From NCBI RefSeq assembly GCF_035594125.1, contig NC_087163.1, positions 12,124,001 to 12,188,000 of the forward strand: a stretch of DNA of 64,000 nucleotides. Reading direction: 5' to 3'. The position numbers and the translations under genes are program-made. The DNA comes from Scylla paramamosain. Lineage: Eukaryota; Arthropoda; Malacostraca; Decapoda; Portunidae. Below are positions 13,601 to 26,717 of the stretch, piece after piece. The notes beneath the pieces are model-generated. The model was not told where the DNA came from. It saw only the letters and a program-made list of their open reading frames with translations, and did not search any database. Numbering within the stretch: the stretch's first letter is position 1; each line of letters begins with the position of its first letter.

Positions 13601-16550
13601 TTGTAAGTAAAACACCGAAAAGACAAGTTTTCAGTAATTGTCTTTTGGATTCCCATATAGATTGACTTCCTTGGGTTTTATCGTGTTAGTTCCCAACATG
13701 CTGAAAAACACTCCTAAGCCAGTTTTCTGGCAAAGAGGTTTAATTTCCCCATATAGGTGGCTTTGCATGCACTTTAGGGGTCTGGTAAATAAGAGTCCGA
13801 AAAAAAGAGCTAAATTTAACTTTTTTGATAATGTTCTTATTTCATATAATTTCCTGAACTTTGCCCGAATTTTGGCACCTCTTTACCTGTGAATATGAAT
13901 AAGAATGAAAAAAAAAATCGTATTTTTTTATTTATTTATTTATTTTTTCTCAATAAAGAGTGTAATTTGTGGCTTTTAGCTTTTTCGTACTTAATGAACT
14001 TAAAAACACTCATAATACACGTTTCTCGTAATGTCCTTTCGTTTCCCAAAACTAGGGTTCTTTGCATGTATTTAAACGTTTTTATTGAAAACATGATCAA
14101 AAACACTCAAAATACATGTTTTTGGTAATGTTATTCTGTTTCACCATAAAGTGTGATTTGCATGCGTTTTAGTGTTTTGGTATATAAGGAGCTCAAAAAC
14201 ACTTACAGGCAAGTTCTTGGTAAAAATTCGTTTTACTCCAATGTAATGTGATTGCCCTCCTTTTTAGTGCTTTATTGCCTAGCACGCTCAAAAACACTCA
14301 AAAGACACTTTTATGGTAGTCTTATTTTTCCCACAAATCTATTTTCGCATGCAATTTGGGGTTTTGGTAACTAAGAATGTTAAAAGCACTAAAAATACAC
14401 GCATTTAGTAAGGTTGTTCTGTTTCTGAATTAAGAGTGTTATACATAAGTTTTAGCATTTTTGTATCTAGGAAACCTCTCCATATACACGAGATTTTGCG
14501 TTTTTTGCCTTATGGTTCTTTTGAACTATAAAACACTCATTATACACTTTTCTTGCAATGTCCTCTTGTTTCCCAATATAGAGTGCTTTGCATCAATTTT
14601 CGCGTTTTTTGTAGGTAACAAGCTCAAAAACACTCAAAATATACCTTTTTGGTAACTTTTTTCTATTTCTTGATATTGATGCTTTGCATCCGTTTTAGCG
14701 TTTTTCTACGTAAAACACTGAGAAGACACGTTTTCAGTAAGTTTGTTTTGGATTCCCATATAGAGTGAGTTGCTTATCATTTATCGTTTTGGTGCCTAAT
14801 ATGCTAAAAAACACTCAAAACACTCAAAACACAGATTTCTGGTAAGGTCGTTTAATTTCCTCATATTGGAGGCTTTGCATGCACTTTAGGGTTTGGTACA
14901 TAACAGTCCGAAAAAAAAAAGCTGAAAGTAATTTTTTTGATAATATTCTTTTATCACATAATTGCCCTGAATTTTTCCATAATTTTGGCATCTTGGTACC
15001 TATGAAGATGAATAAGAAAAAAAATCCTATTTATTTTATTTTATTATTTTTTTTATATTTTTTTTCTAAATAAAGTGTGTTATTTGTGGGTTTTAGCATT
15101 TTGGTACTTAAGGAACTTAAAAAAAAAAAAACACTCATAACCCAAGTTTTTCGTAATGTCCTTTTGTTTCCCAAACATAATGTTCTTTGCATATGCTTAA
15201 GCGTTTTTTACAGATAACATGATCAAAAACACTCAAAACACATGTTTTTTGTAATGTTATTCTGTTTCTCCATAAAGTTTGTTTTGCATGCGTTTTAACG
15301 GTTTGGTATATAAGGAATTAAAAAACACTTAAAGGCAAATTCTTCGTAAAAGTTGGTTTTATTCCCATGTAATGTGATCGTTCTGCTTTTTAGTGCTTTG
15401 TTGGATATCACGCTGAAAAACACTCAAAAGACACTTTTCTGGTAATGTCATTTTTTTTTCCCAAATGATGCTAGTTTCGCATGTAATTTGACATTTTCGT
15501 AACTAAGAATGTGAAAAACATTCAAAATACACAATTTAGTAAGGTAGTTCTGTTTATCGATTAAAAGTGTTATTCATGCATTTATTCATTATGTTATGTA
15601 AGAAATTTCTCTATATACACGAGTTTTTGCGTTTATTGCCTTGTGGTTCTTTTAAAACTATTAAACACTCATTATACACGTTTCTCGTAATGTCCTTTTG
15701 TTTCCTAATATAGAGCGCTTTACATCCATTTTTGCATTTTTTGTAGGTAACAAGCTCAAAAACACTCAAAATATATCTTTTTGGTAATGGTATTCTATTT
15801 CTTCATATAGGATGGTTTGTATCCACTTTAGCGTTTTTCTACGTAAAACACTGAGAAGACACGTTTTCAGTAATTTTCTTTTGGATTCACATATTGACTG
15901 ACTTCCATATTATTTATCGTTTTGGTGCCTAACATGCTGAAAAAAACACTGAAAAGACAGGTTTCTGGTAAAGTCGTTTAACTTCCCTATATAGGTGGCT
16001 TTGCATGCACTTTAAGGTTTGGTACATAACAATCCGAAAAAAAACTATAATTAACTTTTATGATAATGTTCTTTTTTCCACATAAATTCCCTGAATTTTG
16101 GCACAATTTTGGCATCTCGGTACCTATGAAGATGAATAACAAAAAAAAAAAATAATCCCATTTTTTTATTTTTTTATTTATTATTATTTTTTTTTCTAAA
16201 GAGTGTTATTTGTTGGTTTTAGCTCTATGGTACTGAAAGAACTTAAAAATCTCTCATAATACACGTTTCTCATAATGTTCTTTCGTTTCCCAAACATAAG
16301 GTTCTTTGCATGTATTTAAGCGTTTTTATAAATAACATGATCAAAAACACTCAAAATACATGTATTTGGTAATGTTATTCTGTTTCTCCATAAAATGTAT
16401 TTTGCAAGCGTTTTAGCGTTTTATGTAAAGAGCTCAAAAACACTTAAAGGCAAGTTCTTGGTAAAATTTGGTTTTATTACCATGTAATGTGATTTCTCTG
16501 GCTTTTAGTGCTTTATTGCGTAACACGCTCAAAAATACTTAAAAGATAAG
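7610..16550 (+). repeat. Forward HOR satellite array, block 2
   Basis: Regular HOR array. Monomer A starts near 7615, 8721, 9636, 10736, 11832, 12858, 13955, 15073 and 16201. Intervals are about 1.03-1.13 kb except 8721-9636 (915 bp), where a deletion fuses monomers F and H. Units near 11.6 and 12.6 kb carry a shortened H/I junction and an ACTCCGG form of J; the others carry the CAGTCCG form. No gene is seen. Part of the block (7610 to about 8930) is an inverted copy of about 51.3-52.6 kb, and about 8.93-9.45 kb matches 61.66-62.1 kb directly. Confidence 0.88.
13955..15072 (+). repeat. Reference HOR unit, monomers A to J
   Basis: This is a typical complete unit of 1118 bp. Approximate monomer limits: A 13955-14057, B 14058-14150, C 14151-14254, D 14255-14341, E 14342-14436, F 14437-14583, G 14584-14679, H 14680-14765, I 14766-14869, J 14870-15072. 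Most monomers are 86-104 bp. F (147 bp) looks like a fusion of parts of two monomers. J (203 bp) is lengthened by an A-run and T-rich tract. Shared boxes are a TTTGCAT start, TTTTGGTA about 20 bases in, CAAAAACACTCAAAA near the middle, TTTTTGGTAATG after it, and a CCCATATAG-like end. Confidence 0.82.
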
Positions 16551-17025
16551 CAAAGACTCCCATATGAGGAAATTAAAGACCTTACCAGAAATCTGTCTTT
16601 TGAGTGTTTTTCAGCATGTTAGGCACCAAAACGACAAATAATAAGGAACTCACTCTATGTGGGAATCCAAAAGAAAATTACTGAAAACGTGTCTTCTCAG
16701 TGTTTTACGTAGAAAAACGCTAAAACTGATACAAACCAACCAATATCAAGAATCAGAAAAGCATTACCAAAAATGTATATTTTGAGTGTTTTTGAGCTTG
16801 TTACCTACAAAAAAAACGCGAAAATTGATACAAAGCACTCTATAATGGGAAACAAAGGGACATTGCGAGAAAAGTGTATAATGAATGTTTTATAGTTAAA
16901 AAAAAAACACAAGGCAAAACACGCAAAAACTCGTGTATATGAAGAAGTTTCCTATATACAAAAATGCTGAAATTCATGAATAACACTCTTAATTGAGAAA
17001 AAGAGCAACCTTACTAAATTTGTGT
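16551..17025 (-). repeat. Inverted HOR patch, copy 1
   Basis: A patch of about 475 bp covering monomers I-H-G-F-E lies in reverse orientation inside a forward array. It is flanked by two direct copies (about 16440-16550 and 17026-17136) of a roughly 110-bp stretch spanning the end of C and most of D. Both junctions recur at 29144-29630 and 33894-34363, and inverted at 40679-41157. The rearrangement therefore happened once and was copied by later duplication. Confidence 0.8.
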
Positions 17026-20000
17026 CAAAAACACTAGAAGGCAAGTTCTTCGTAAAAGTTGGTTTCATTCCTATGTACTGTGATTGCCCTGCTTTTTAGT
17101 GCTTTATTGCCTAACACGCTCAAAAACACTCAAAGACACTTTTCTGGTAATGTCATTTTTTTCCCACATAAAGCTAGTTTCGCATGGAATTTGGGGTTTT
17201 GGTAACTAAGAATGTAAAAAAAACACTCAAAATACACGCATTTAGTAAGGTTGTTCTGTTTCTTGATTAAGAGTGTTATTCATGAGTTTCAGTATTTTGC
17301 TATATTAGAAACTTCTCCATACAGTCGAGTTTTTGCGTTTTTTGCCTTGTGATTCTAGTGAAACTATAAAACATTCATTATACACATTTTCGTTATGTCT
17401 TTTTTTCCTTATATAGAGTGCTTTGCATCCATTTTCGCGCTTTTTTTTTATGTAACAAGCTCAAAAACACACAAAATATACTTTTTTGGTAATGTTATTC
17501 TATTTCTTCATATTGGTTGGTTTGCATCCGTTTTAGCGTTTTTCTACATAAATCTTTTTAAAGACACGTTTTCAGTAATTTTGTTTTGGATTTCCATATA
17601 GAGTGACTTTCACATTATTTATCGTTCTGGTGCCTAACATGCAGAAAAACACTCAAAAGACAGGTTTCTTGTAAATTTGTTAAATTTTATCAGATAGGTG
17701 GGTTTGCATACACATAAAGTGTATGGTTTGAAACATAACTCCGAAAAAAAAAGTAAAATTAACTTTTTCGATAATGTTTTTTCCACATAATTTCCTTGAA
17801 TTTTGGCAGAATTTTGGCATCTTGGTACCTATGAATATCAATAACAAAAAAATAAAAATGCTATTTTTTTATTTTTTTTTCTCTATAAAGAGTGTTATTT
17901 GTAGGTTTTAACGTTTTGGTAGTTAAGGAACTTAAAAACATTCATAATACACATTTCTCGTAATGTCCTTTCGTTTCCTAAATATGGGGATCTTTGCATG
18001 TATTTAAGTGTTTTTATAGGTAACATGATAAAAAACACTAAAAACACTTGTTTTTGGTATTGTTATTCTGTTTCTCCAAAAAGGAGTTTTTTGCATGCGT
18101 TTTAGCAATTTGGTATGTAAGGAGCTAAAAAACACTTCAAGGCAAGTTCTTGGTAAAAGTTGGTTTTATTCCAATGTAATATGATTGCCCTGCTTTTCAG
18201 TGCTTTATTGCCTAACACGCTCAAAAACACTGAAAAGATACTTCTGGTAATGTCATTTTTGTCCCACATAAAGCTATTTTCGCATGCTATTTAGGGTTTT
18301 GCGAAGCATGTGAAAAAACACTCAAAATACACGCATTTGGTAATGTTGTTCTGTTTCTCAATTAAGATTGTTATTCATGAGTTTCAGCATTTTGGTATCT
18401 AAGAAACTTCTTTATATACACGAGTTTTTGCGTTTTCTGACTTGTAGTTCTTGTGAACCACAAGTTCTTTTGCCCGAAAAAGTTCTTTTTGCCACTCATT
18501 ATACATGTATCTCATAATGACCTTTTCTTTCCCAATAAGGAGTGCTTTGCATCCATTTTCGCGTTTTTTGTAGGTAACAAGCTCAAAAACACTCAAAATA
18601 TACCTCTTTGGTAATGTTATTCTATTTCTTCATATTGGTTTTCATCTGTTTTAGCGTTTTTCTACGTAAAACACCGAAAAGACACGTTTTCAGTAATTTT
18701 GTTTTCGATTCCCAAAGAATATTGCCAGACTTTTGGCATCTTAGTACCTATGAAGATGAATAACAAAAATAAAAAAAAGAATATATATACTTTATTTTCT
18801 TTTTTTTTTTTCTCTCTATAAAGAGTGGGATTGTTGGTTTTAGCTTTTTTGGTACTTAAGTAACTTAAAAACACTCATAATACACGTTTCTCGTAATGTC
18901 CTTTCGTTTCCCAAAAATAGGGTTCTTTGCATGTATTTAAGCGTTTTTATTGGTAACATGATCCAAAACACTCAAAATACATGTTTTTGGTAATGTTATT
19001 CTGTTTCACCATAAAGTGTTTTTTGCATGCATTTTAGTTTTTTGCTATATAAGGAGCTCCAATACACTTAAAGGCAAGTTCTTGTTAAAAATTGGTTTTA
19101 TTCCAATGTAATGTGATTGCTCTGCTTTTTAGTGCTTTATTGCCTAACACGCTCAAAAACACTCAAAAGACATTTTTCTGGTAATGTCATTTTTTTCCCA
19201 CATAAAGCTGGTTTCGCATTCAATTTGGGGTTTGGTAACTAAGGATGTGAAAAGAGCTCAAAACACACGCATTTAGTAATATTGTTCTGTTTCTCAATTA
19301 AGAGTGTTGTTCCAGAGTTTCAGCATTTTGGAATGTAAAAAAAGTTCTCTATATACACGAGTTTTTGCCTTTTTTTGCATTGTAGTTCTTGTGAAACTAT
19401 AAAACACTCATTATACACGTTTCTCGTAATGTCCTTTTGCTTCCCTATATAGAGTGCTTTCCATCCATTTTCGCGTTTTTTTAGGTAACAATTTCAATAA
19501 CACTAAAAATATTCCTTTTTGGTAATGTTATTTTATTTCTTCACATTGGTTGGTTTGCATCCGTTTTAGCGTTTTTCTACGTAAAACACCTAAAAGACAC
19601 GTTTTTAGTAATTTTGTTTTGGATTCCCATATAGATTGACTTTCATGTTATTTATCGTGTTTGTTCCCAACATGCTGAAAAACACTCATAAGACCGTTTT
19701 TTGGCAAAGACGTTTAATTTCCCCATATAGGTCGCTTTGCATGCACTTTAGGGGTTTGATACATAAAAGTCCGAAAAAAAGCTAAATTTAACTTTTTTGA
19801 TAATGTTCTTATTTCACATAATTTCCTGAATTTTGCCCGATTTTTGGCATCTCGGTACCTGTGAAGATGAATAAGAAAGAAAAAAATAAATATTGTATTT
19901 TTTTATTTGTTTATTGTTTCTCAATGGCTTTTAGCTTTTTGGTAATTAATGAACTTAAAAACACTCATAATACACGTTTCTCGTAATCTCCTTTTGTTTC

Positions 20001-20272
20001 CAAAAAAATACTGGTCTTTGCATGTATTTAAGCGTTTTTTTTGGTAACATGATCAAAAACACTCAAAATACATGTTTTTGGTAAAGTTATTCTGTTTCAG
20101 CATAAAGAGTGTTTTGAATACGTTTTAGTGTTTTGGTATATAAGGAGCTCAAAAACACTTAAAGGCAAGTTCTTGGTAAAAATTCGTTTTCCTCCAATGT
20201 AATGTGATTGCCCTCCTTTTTAGTGCTTTATTGCCTATCACGCTCAAAATACTCAAAAGACACTTTTCTGAT
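17026..20272 (+). repeat. Forward HOR satellite array, block 3
   Basis: Monomer A starts near 17888, 18820 and 19918. The 932-bp spacing between the first two reflects a deletion around monomers H-J, where H is joined close to the end of J near 18715. The same short unit appears at about 30.43-31.36 kb and, inverted, at about 38.9-39.8 kb. The F monomer near 18441-18464 contains an imperfect copy of the CTTGTGGTTC hairpin. No gene is seen. The block ends near 20272 at an AT-rich switch into reverse monomers. Confidence 0.83.
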
Positions 20273-22114
20273 ACTACAAAAAAATATAAATAAATAAATA
20301 AATAAAAAATAAAAAAAAACACCCTATATGGATAACAAAACGTAACCAAAATCGTCTCTTTTCAGTGTTTTCAAGTAATTACGTGTCATAATGCTAAAAC
20401 GCATGCAAAACAAAAACAAAAACATTTATGGCGAAACATTATATATTTGCGAAAAAAAAAATGTTTTTGTTACAAAAAACGACAAAATGCACACAAAGTA
20501 CACTATGGGAAACGAAAAAGCATTACCTGAAACGTGTATTATTAGTGCTTTTGAGCTTCTTAGGTACCAAAATGTTAAAAGGTATCAGTCGAAAAAAAAA
20601 AAACATTACCAAAAACTTGCGTTTTATGTGTATTACACATTATTAGGTGCCAAAAAGCCAAAAAACAGGAAAAATAGGCTATAGTTGGGAAAGAAAATGA
20701 TATATCGTGAAACGTGTCTGTTGAGTGTTTAAGATCGTGTTAGGCACCAAAATGTTTTTGAGCTACTTACATACCAAAAAACTAAAACGCACGTGAAACA
20801 TGATTTATGGAGAAACAATAAAATTACGAAAAAGAAGTGTGTTAAGGGTTTTTCAGTTTGTTACCTACGAAAACGCCAAAATGTATGCAAAGTACCTAAT
20901 ATTAAGAAACGAAAAGACATTACAAGAAAAGTGTATTATCAGTGTTTTTAATCTTTTTAGGTACCAAAACGCTAAAAGATATAAATAGTATTACTCTATA
21001 TTGAAAAAAATAAATAAAATAAAAACACTTACCAAAAACGTGATTTTTGAGTTTTATTTTACATTGTAAGATAGCAAAAACGCCAAAATGCATGCAAGGT
21101 GCCCCCTCCAGGGAAACGAAACGAAATTTCCAGAAACATGTATTTTTTTTCTTTTTTTTTTTAAGTGTTTATGAGCGTGTTAGGCACAAAAACGCTAAAA
21201 GGCATGGAAAAGTTCCTCCATGGGGAAAGCAAAACAACATTTCTAAAAACGTGTGTTTGGTGTGATTTGAGCTATTTATGTACAAAAACTATAAAACGAA
21301 TGGAAAACACCCTTTTAAAAACAAGTATTTAAATGCTTTTGAGCTTGTTACGTACAAAATCGCCAAAATGCATTGCAAAGAATGAGGAAATTAAAAGATA
21401 TTGCGAGAAATGTGTGTTATGAGTATTTTTGAGTTTCCTGTCTACAAAAACGCGAAAACCCTGTAATAACACTCTAAATGGAGAAACAGAACAACATCAA
21501 AAGAAAAAACAAACGTGCTTTGTGTATTCTTTTACACTGTTAAGTAATTAGATGCATAAATATAAGTAAGGTACCCTATATAAGGAAAAAAAAAAAAAAG
21601 ACATTTAAAGGAACATGTTTTTTGAGTGATTATGATCTTGTTAATTACCAAAACGCAAAAATGCATGCAAACACTCTTCATGTAGAAAACATGATAATAT
21701 TACTGAAACCAAGTATTTTGAGAGTTTTTGAGCTTATTACCTAGAAAAACGCCAAAATCCTTGATTACACGATCTGAAGAAACAAAAACGCATTACGAGA
21801 AACTTGTGTTATGAGTGTTTTTTTCAGTTTCTTAGGTACTGAAACGCTAAAACGCCTAAATATATGGAGAAAATTAACATTATAAAACCTTGCATTTTGA
21901 GTGTATTTCACATGGTTAGGTACCAAAATGCCAAAATGTACGCAAAGCACACTTTATAGGAAAAGGAAACGATATATCCAGAAATGTGTTTTTTGAGTGT
22001 TTATGAGCGTGTTAGGCACCAAAACGGTTAAAAAAAGCATGAAAAGTACCCTATATGGAAAAAAGAAACATCATTACCAAAAACGTTTCTTTTCGGTCTT
22101 TTTGAGCGAAATAG
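20273..22114 (-). repeat. Divergent monomer island, reverse part
   Basis: Reverse-oriented, strongly diverged monomers (TTAGGTACCAAAACGC and TTACCAAAAAC boxes) without A-J order. The block begins at a (TAAA)n-rich joint at 20285-20309. No coding sequence is supported; every open frame is under 100 codons and translates the repeat. Confidence 0.72.
20285..20309. repeat. (TAAA)n tract at orientation switch
   Basis: About six TAAA/AAAT units lie where the forward HOR array changes to reverse divergent monomers. It is probably a remnant of a J-type tract, seen here on the complementary strand. Confidence 0.7.
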
Positions 22115-23370
22115 ACTCAAAATATATGTTATTAATAATGTTATGTGTCTTCATATAAAGTGTTATTCATGCGTTTTAGCGTTTTTGTACCTAAGAACCA
22201 AAAACTTTCATAATACACGTTTCTCGTAAAGTCTTTTCGTTTCGAAACATGCTTTCTTGTAACAATTTAATTTCCCCATATCAAGGCCTTTCCATGCATT
22301 TTGGCGTTTCGGTACCTAATAATGTGAAATATGCTCAAAACACACGTTTTTGTTAATGTTGTTCTGTTTCTTCATAGAGTGCTGTTTATAGGTTTAGCGT
22401 TTCAATACCTAAAATGTTAAAAAAATAATTATAATACATGTTTTTCGTAATGTCATTACGTCTACCTATTAAGATTATTTTGCATCCATTTTAATGTTTT
22501 TGTATGCAACAAACTCAAAAAACTCTCAAAATACTTGTTTTTGGTAATGATATTCTTCTACATAAAAGGTGTTTTGCATGCTTTTTTTAGGGTTTCGGTA
22601 CGTAAGAGGCTGAAAAAACACTCAAAAGACACGTTTTTTGGTAAAGTTGTTTTCTATTCCCATATAGGGTGTTTACCATTGCATTTTAAACACTAAAAAT
22701 AAAACATTTCTTGAAATGTAGTATCGTTTATTGGTACTTAACAGTGTGGAAAAAAAAACACTCAAATTGCACGGTTTTTGGTAATGTTGTTCTGTTTCTT
22801 TGTATAAGGTGGTATTAACGCGTTTTCGCATTTCGGTACCTCGGAAGCTCAAAAACACTTATAATACACTTTTCTTCTAATGTCTGTTTTGTTTCCCCAG
22901 ATAGTATACATTTCATATATTTTGGTGTTATTCTGTAACAAGCTGAAAAACACTCAAAATACTTGTTTTTGGTAATGTTATTCTTTTTCTGCATAAAGGG
23001 TGTTTTGCATGCATTTTACCTTTTTGGTACATAAGAAGTTCAAAAACACTCAAAAAGTCCTGTTTTTCGTTAAGTCGTTTTGTATTCCCAAATAAGGTGA
23101 TTTCCATGCTTTTTAGCGTACTGGTGCTTAACATGCTCAAAAACATTTAAAAGATACGCTTCTGGAAATCTCGTTTTTACCCATATAGAGGATCTTCGAT
23201 GCATTTTGGCGATTTGCTATTTATTAATGTGAAAACACTCAAAATACACGTTATTTGGTCTCGATATCGAGTACTATTCCTGAGTTTCAGCATTTTGTTA
23301 CTTCGTGATGTTCAAAACACCATTTTCTTCGTAATGTCCTTTCGTTTCCCCATATAACGTTATTTTCATT
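22115..23370 (+). repeat. Divergent monomer island, forward part
   Basis: Forward monomers of the same family, diverged and without HOR order. The GCATGC, TTTTGGTA, AAAACACTCAAAA and TTTTTGGTAATG boxes remain visible. No gene is seen. Confidence 0.7.
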
Positions 23371-24450
23371 ATGTATTATCTTTGTGTATTATGAGTAAAT
23401 TTGAGCTTCTTAGGTAGCAAAATGTGAAAACGCATGAATAGCAATCTGTATGGATAAACATAACAACATTACCAAAAACGTGTATTTTGAGTTTTTTTCT
23501 CATATTGTTAGGAGCCAAAACGCCAAAATGTATGGAAGCCCACTAACTAACAAACAAAACTAAACTTAATGAAACGTGTCTTTTGAATGTTTATGAATCT
23601 GCTATGTACCAGAATGCTAAAAAAGCATAGAAAGATCACCATATGGGAATAAAAAACATTATCAAAAACATGTCTTCAATCTTTTTGAGCTTCTTACGTA
23701 CCAAAACTCTAATACGTTTGCAAAACACTTTTTATGGAGAAACATAATAAAATTGCCAAAAACAAGTATTTTATGTGTTTATGAGCATGTTACATAAAAA
23801 ACGCAAAAATGCATGCAAAGTAACCTTTATGAGGAAATGAAACGATTTTTCCAGAAACGTGTCTTTGGAGTGTTTAGACACTAAATCGATATAAAGCTTG
23901 GAAATCACTTGATTTGAACAACAAAACAACACGAAGGAAAACGTGTCTTTTAAGTGTTTTTGAGCTTATTACATACCAAAAACCTAAGCTGCATGCAAAA
24001 AAAAAAAAAAAAATCGTCATCGAGAAACATAATAACATTTTCAAAAACTTGTAATTGGAGTGCATTTCTCATTGTTAAGTACACATGCAAAGCATGCGAA
24101 AGGAGACTAGTTTTCTAGAAAGGTGTCTTTTGAGTGTTTATCAGTGTTCTAGCTCCAAAACGATGAAAAGCATGGAAATCACACTGTAATGGAAAATAAA
24201 ATATCAACAAAAATGTCTCTTTTCAGTATTTTTGAGCAACTTAGGTATCAGAACGCTAAAACGCATGCAAAACACCCTTGATGGAGAAACAGAATAACAT
24301 TACCAAAAACAAGTTTTTTTTATTGCTTTTGAGGCTGTTACGTGAAAAACGTCAAAATACATTTTAAGTACCCTGTTTGGTTAAATGGAAAAAAAAATAT
24401 TACGAGAAACGTTTTTTTTTTACTTCTTAGGTAACAAACCGCTAAAAGGC
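23371..24450 (-). repeat. Divergent monomer island, second reverse part
   Basis: Reverse-oriented diverged monomers continuing the non-HOR island. They end near 24450, where reverse sequence joins a forward G monomer (GCATCCATTTTTGCG). No gene is seen. Confidence 0.7.
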
Positions 24451-24840
24451 ATCCATTTTTGCGTTTTTTGTAAGTAAAAAGCCCAAAAACATTCAAAATA
24501 TAATTTTTGGTAATCTTATTCTATTTCTACATATTGGTTGGTTTGCATCCGTTTTAGCGTTTTTCTACGTAAAACACGGAAAAGTGTTTTAAGTAATTTT
24601 GTTTTGGATTCTCATATAAAATGACTTCCTTATTATTTATTGTTTTGCTGAATAACATGCTGAACAACAATCAAAACACAGGTTTCTAGTAAAGTCGTTT
24701 AATTTCCTCATATAGTTGGCTTTGCATGCACTTTAAGGTTTGGTACAAAACAGAAAAAAAAGCTAAAATTAATGTTCTTTTTTCACATAATTTCACTGAA
24801 TTTTGCCAGAATTTTGGCATCTCGGTACCTATGAAGAATA

Positions 24841-24850
24841 CCACCCCCCC
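24841..24850. repeat. C-rich tract in monomer J
   Basis: A run of C interrupted by one A replaces the usual GATGAATAAC end of J. The counterpart is G-rich at 50411-50420 on the reverse copy, and a 6-base C-run is present at 53966-53971 on the direct copy. It marks these three segments as paralogues. Confidence 0.75.
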
Positions 24851-25573
24851 GAAAAAAATATTATATTTTTAATTTTTTTCTTTATAAAGAGGTTTTAGCT
24901 TTTTGGTACTTATGGAACTTAAAAACACTCATAATACACGTTTCTCGTAATGTCCATTTGTTTCCCAGACATAGGGTTCTTTGCATGTATTTAAGCGTTT
25001 TTAGAGATAACATGATCAAAAACATTCAAAATACATGTTTTTGGTAATGTTAATCTATTTCTCTATAAAGGGTGTTTTGCATGCGTTTTAGCGATTTGGT
25101 ATATAAGGAGCTAAAAAACACCAAGTTCTTGGTAAAAGTTGGTTTTATTCCCATGTAATATGGTTGTCCTCCTTTTTAGTGCTTTATTGCCTAGCACGCT
25201 CAAAAACACTCAAAATACACTTTTCTCGTAATGTCATTTCTTTCCCACATATAGCTAGTTTCGCATGCAATTTGGGGTTCTGGTAACTAAGAATGTGAAA
25301 AACACTCAAAATATACCCATTTGGTAAGGTTCTGTTTCTGAATTCAGAGTGTTATTCATGAGTTTCAGCATTATGGTATCTAATAAGCTTCTCCACATAC
25401 ACGAGTTTTTGCGTTTTTTGCCTTGTGGTTCTTGTGAAACTATAAAATACTCATTATACACGTTTCTCGTAATCTCCTTTTGTTTCCAAATATAGAGTGG
25501 ATTGCATGCATTTTCGCGTTTTTTGTAGGTAAGTAGCTCAAAAACACTCAAAATATAACTTTTTGGTAATGTT

Positions 25574-25691
<118 letters not shown>

Positions 25692-26160
25692 GTCATTTTG
25701 TTTCCCAATATAGAGAGATTTGCATCCATTTTCGCTCAAAAACACAAAAAAATACCTATTTGGTAATATTATTCTATTTCATGATATTGGTTGATTTGCA
25801 TTCTTTTTAGCGTTTTTCTACGTAAAACACTGAAAAGACACGTTTTCAGTAACTTTGTTTTGGATTCCCATACAGAGTGATTTCCATATTATTTATTGTT
25901 TTGGTGCCTACATACTGAAAAATAGGCAAAAGACATGTTTTAGGTAAAGTCGTTTAATTTCCCAATAAAGGTGGCTCTACATGCACTTTAGGGTTTGGTA
26001 CATAACGGTCTGAAAAAAAGCTAAAATTAACTTTTTTGATATTCTTTTTTCACATAATTTCCCTAAATTTTGCCAGAATTTTTGGCATCTCGATACCTAT
26101 GAAGATTAATAAGAAAAAAATAAATAAATGCATTTTTTTCATTTATTTATTTTTTCTCTA

Positions 26161-26717
26161 TATAGAGTGTTATTTGTGGGTTTAAGCTTTTTGGTACGTA
26201 AGGAACGTAAAAACACTCATAATACTCGTTTCTCGTAATGTCCTTTTGTTTCCTAAAGATAAGATTCTTCACATGTATTTAAGCGTGTTTATAGGTAACA
26301 TGATCAAAAACACTCAAAATATACCTTTTTGGTAATGTTATTCTATTTCTTCATATTGGTTGGTTTCCATCCGTTTTAGCGTTTTTCTACGTAAAACACA
26401 GAAAAGACACGTTTTCAGTAATTTTGTTTTGGATTCCCATATAGAGTGACTTCTATGTTATTTATCGTTTTGATGCCTAACATGCTGAAAAACACTCAAA
26501 AGACAGGTTTCTTGTAAAGTCGTTTAATTTCCCCATATAGGTGGCTTTGCATACACTTTAGGGTTTGGTACATAACAGTTCGAAAAAAAGCTAAAATTAA
26601 CCTCTTTCATAATATTCTTTTTTTCACGTAATTTTTCTGAATTTTTTGTCAGAATTTTGGCATCTCCTTGACTATGAAGATCAATAAAAAAAAATGCTAT
26701 TTTTTAAATTTTTTTTT
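26161..26717 (+). repeat. Truncated HOR unit A-B/G-H-I-J
   Basis: About 557 bp. Monomer B is joined within its CAAAAACACTCAAAA box to the equivalent place in G, so C, D, E and F are missing. An equivalent short unit lies at about 55205-55755. The join within the shared box suggests deletion by exchange between misaligned monomers. Confidence 0.72.
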
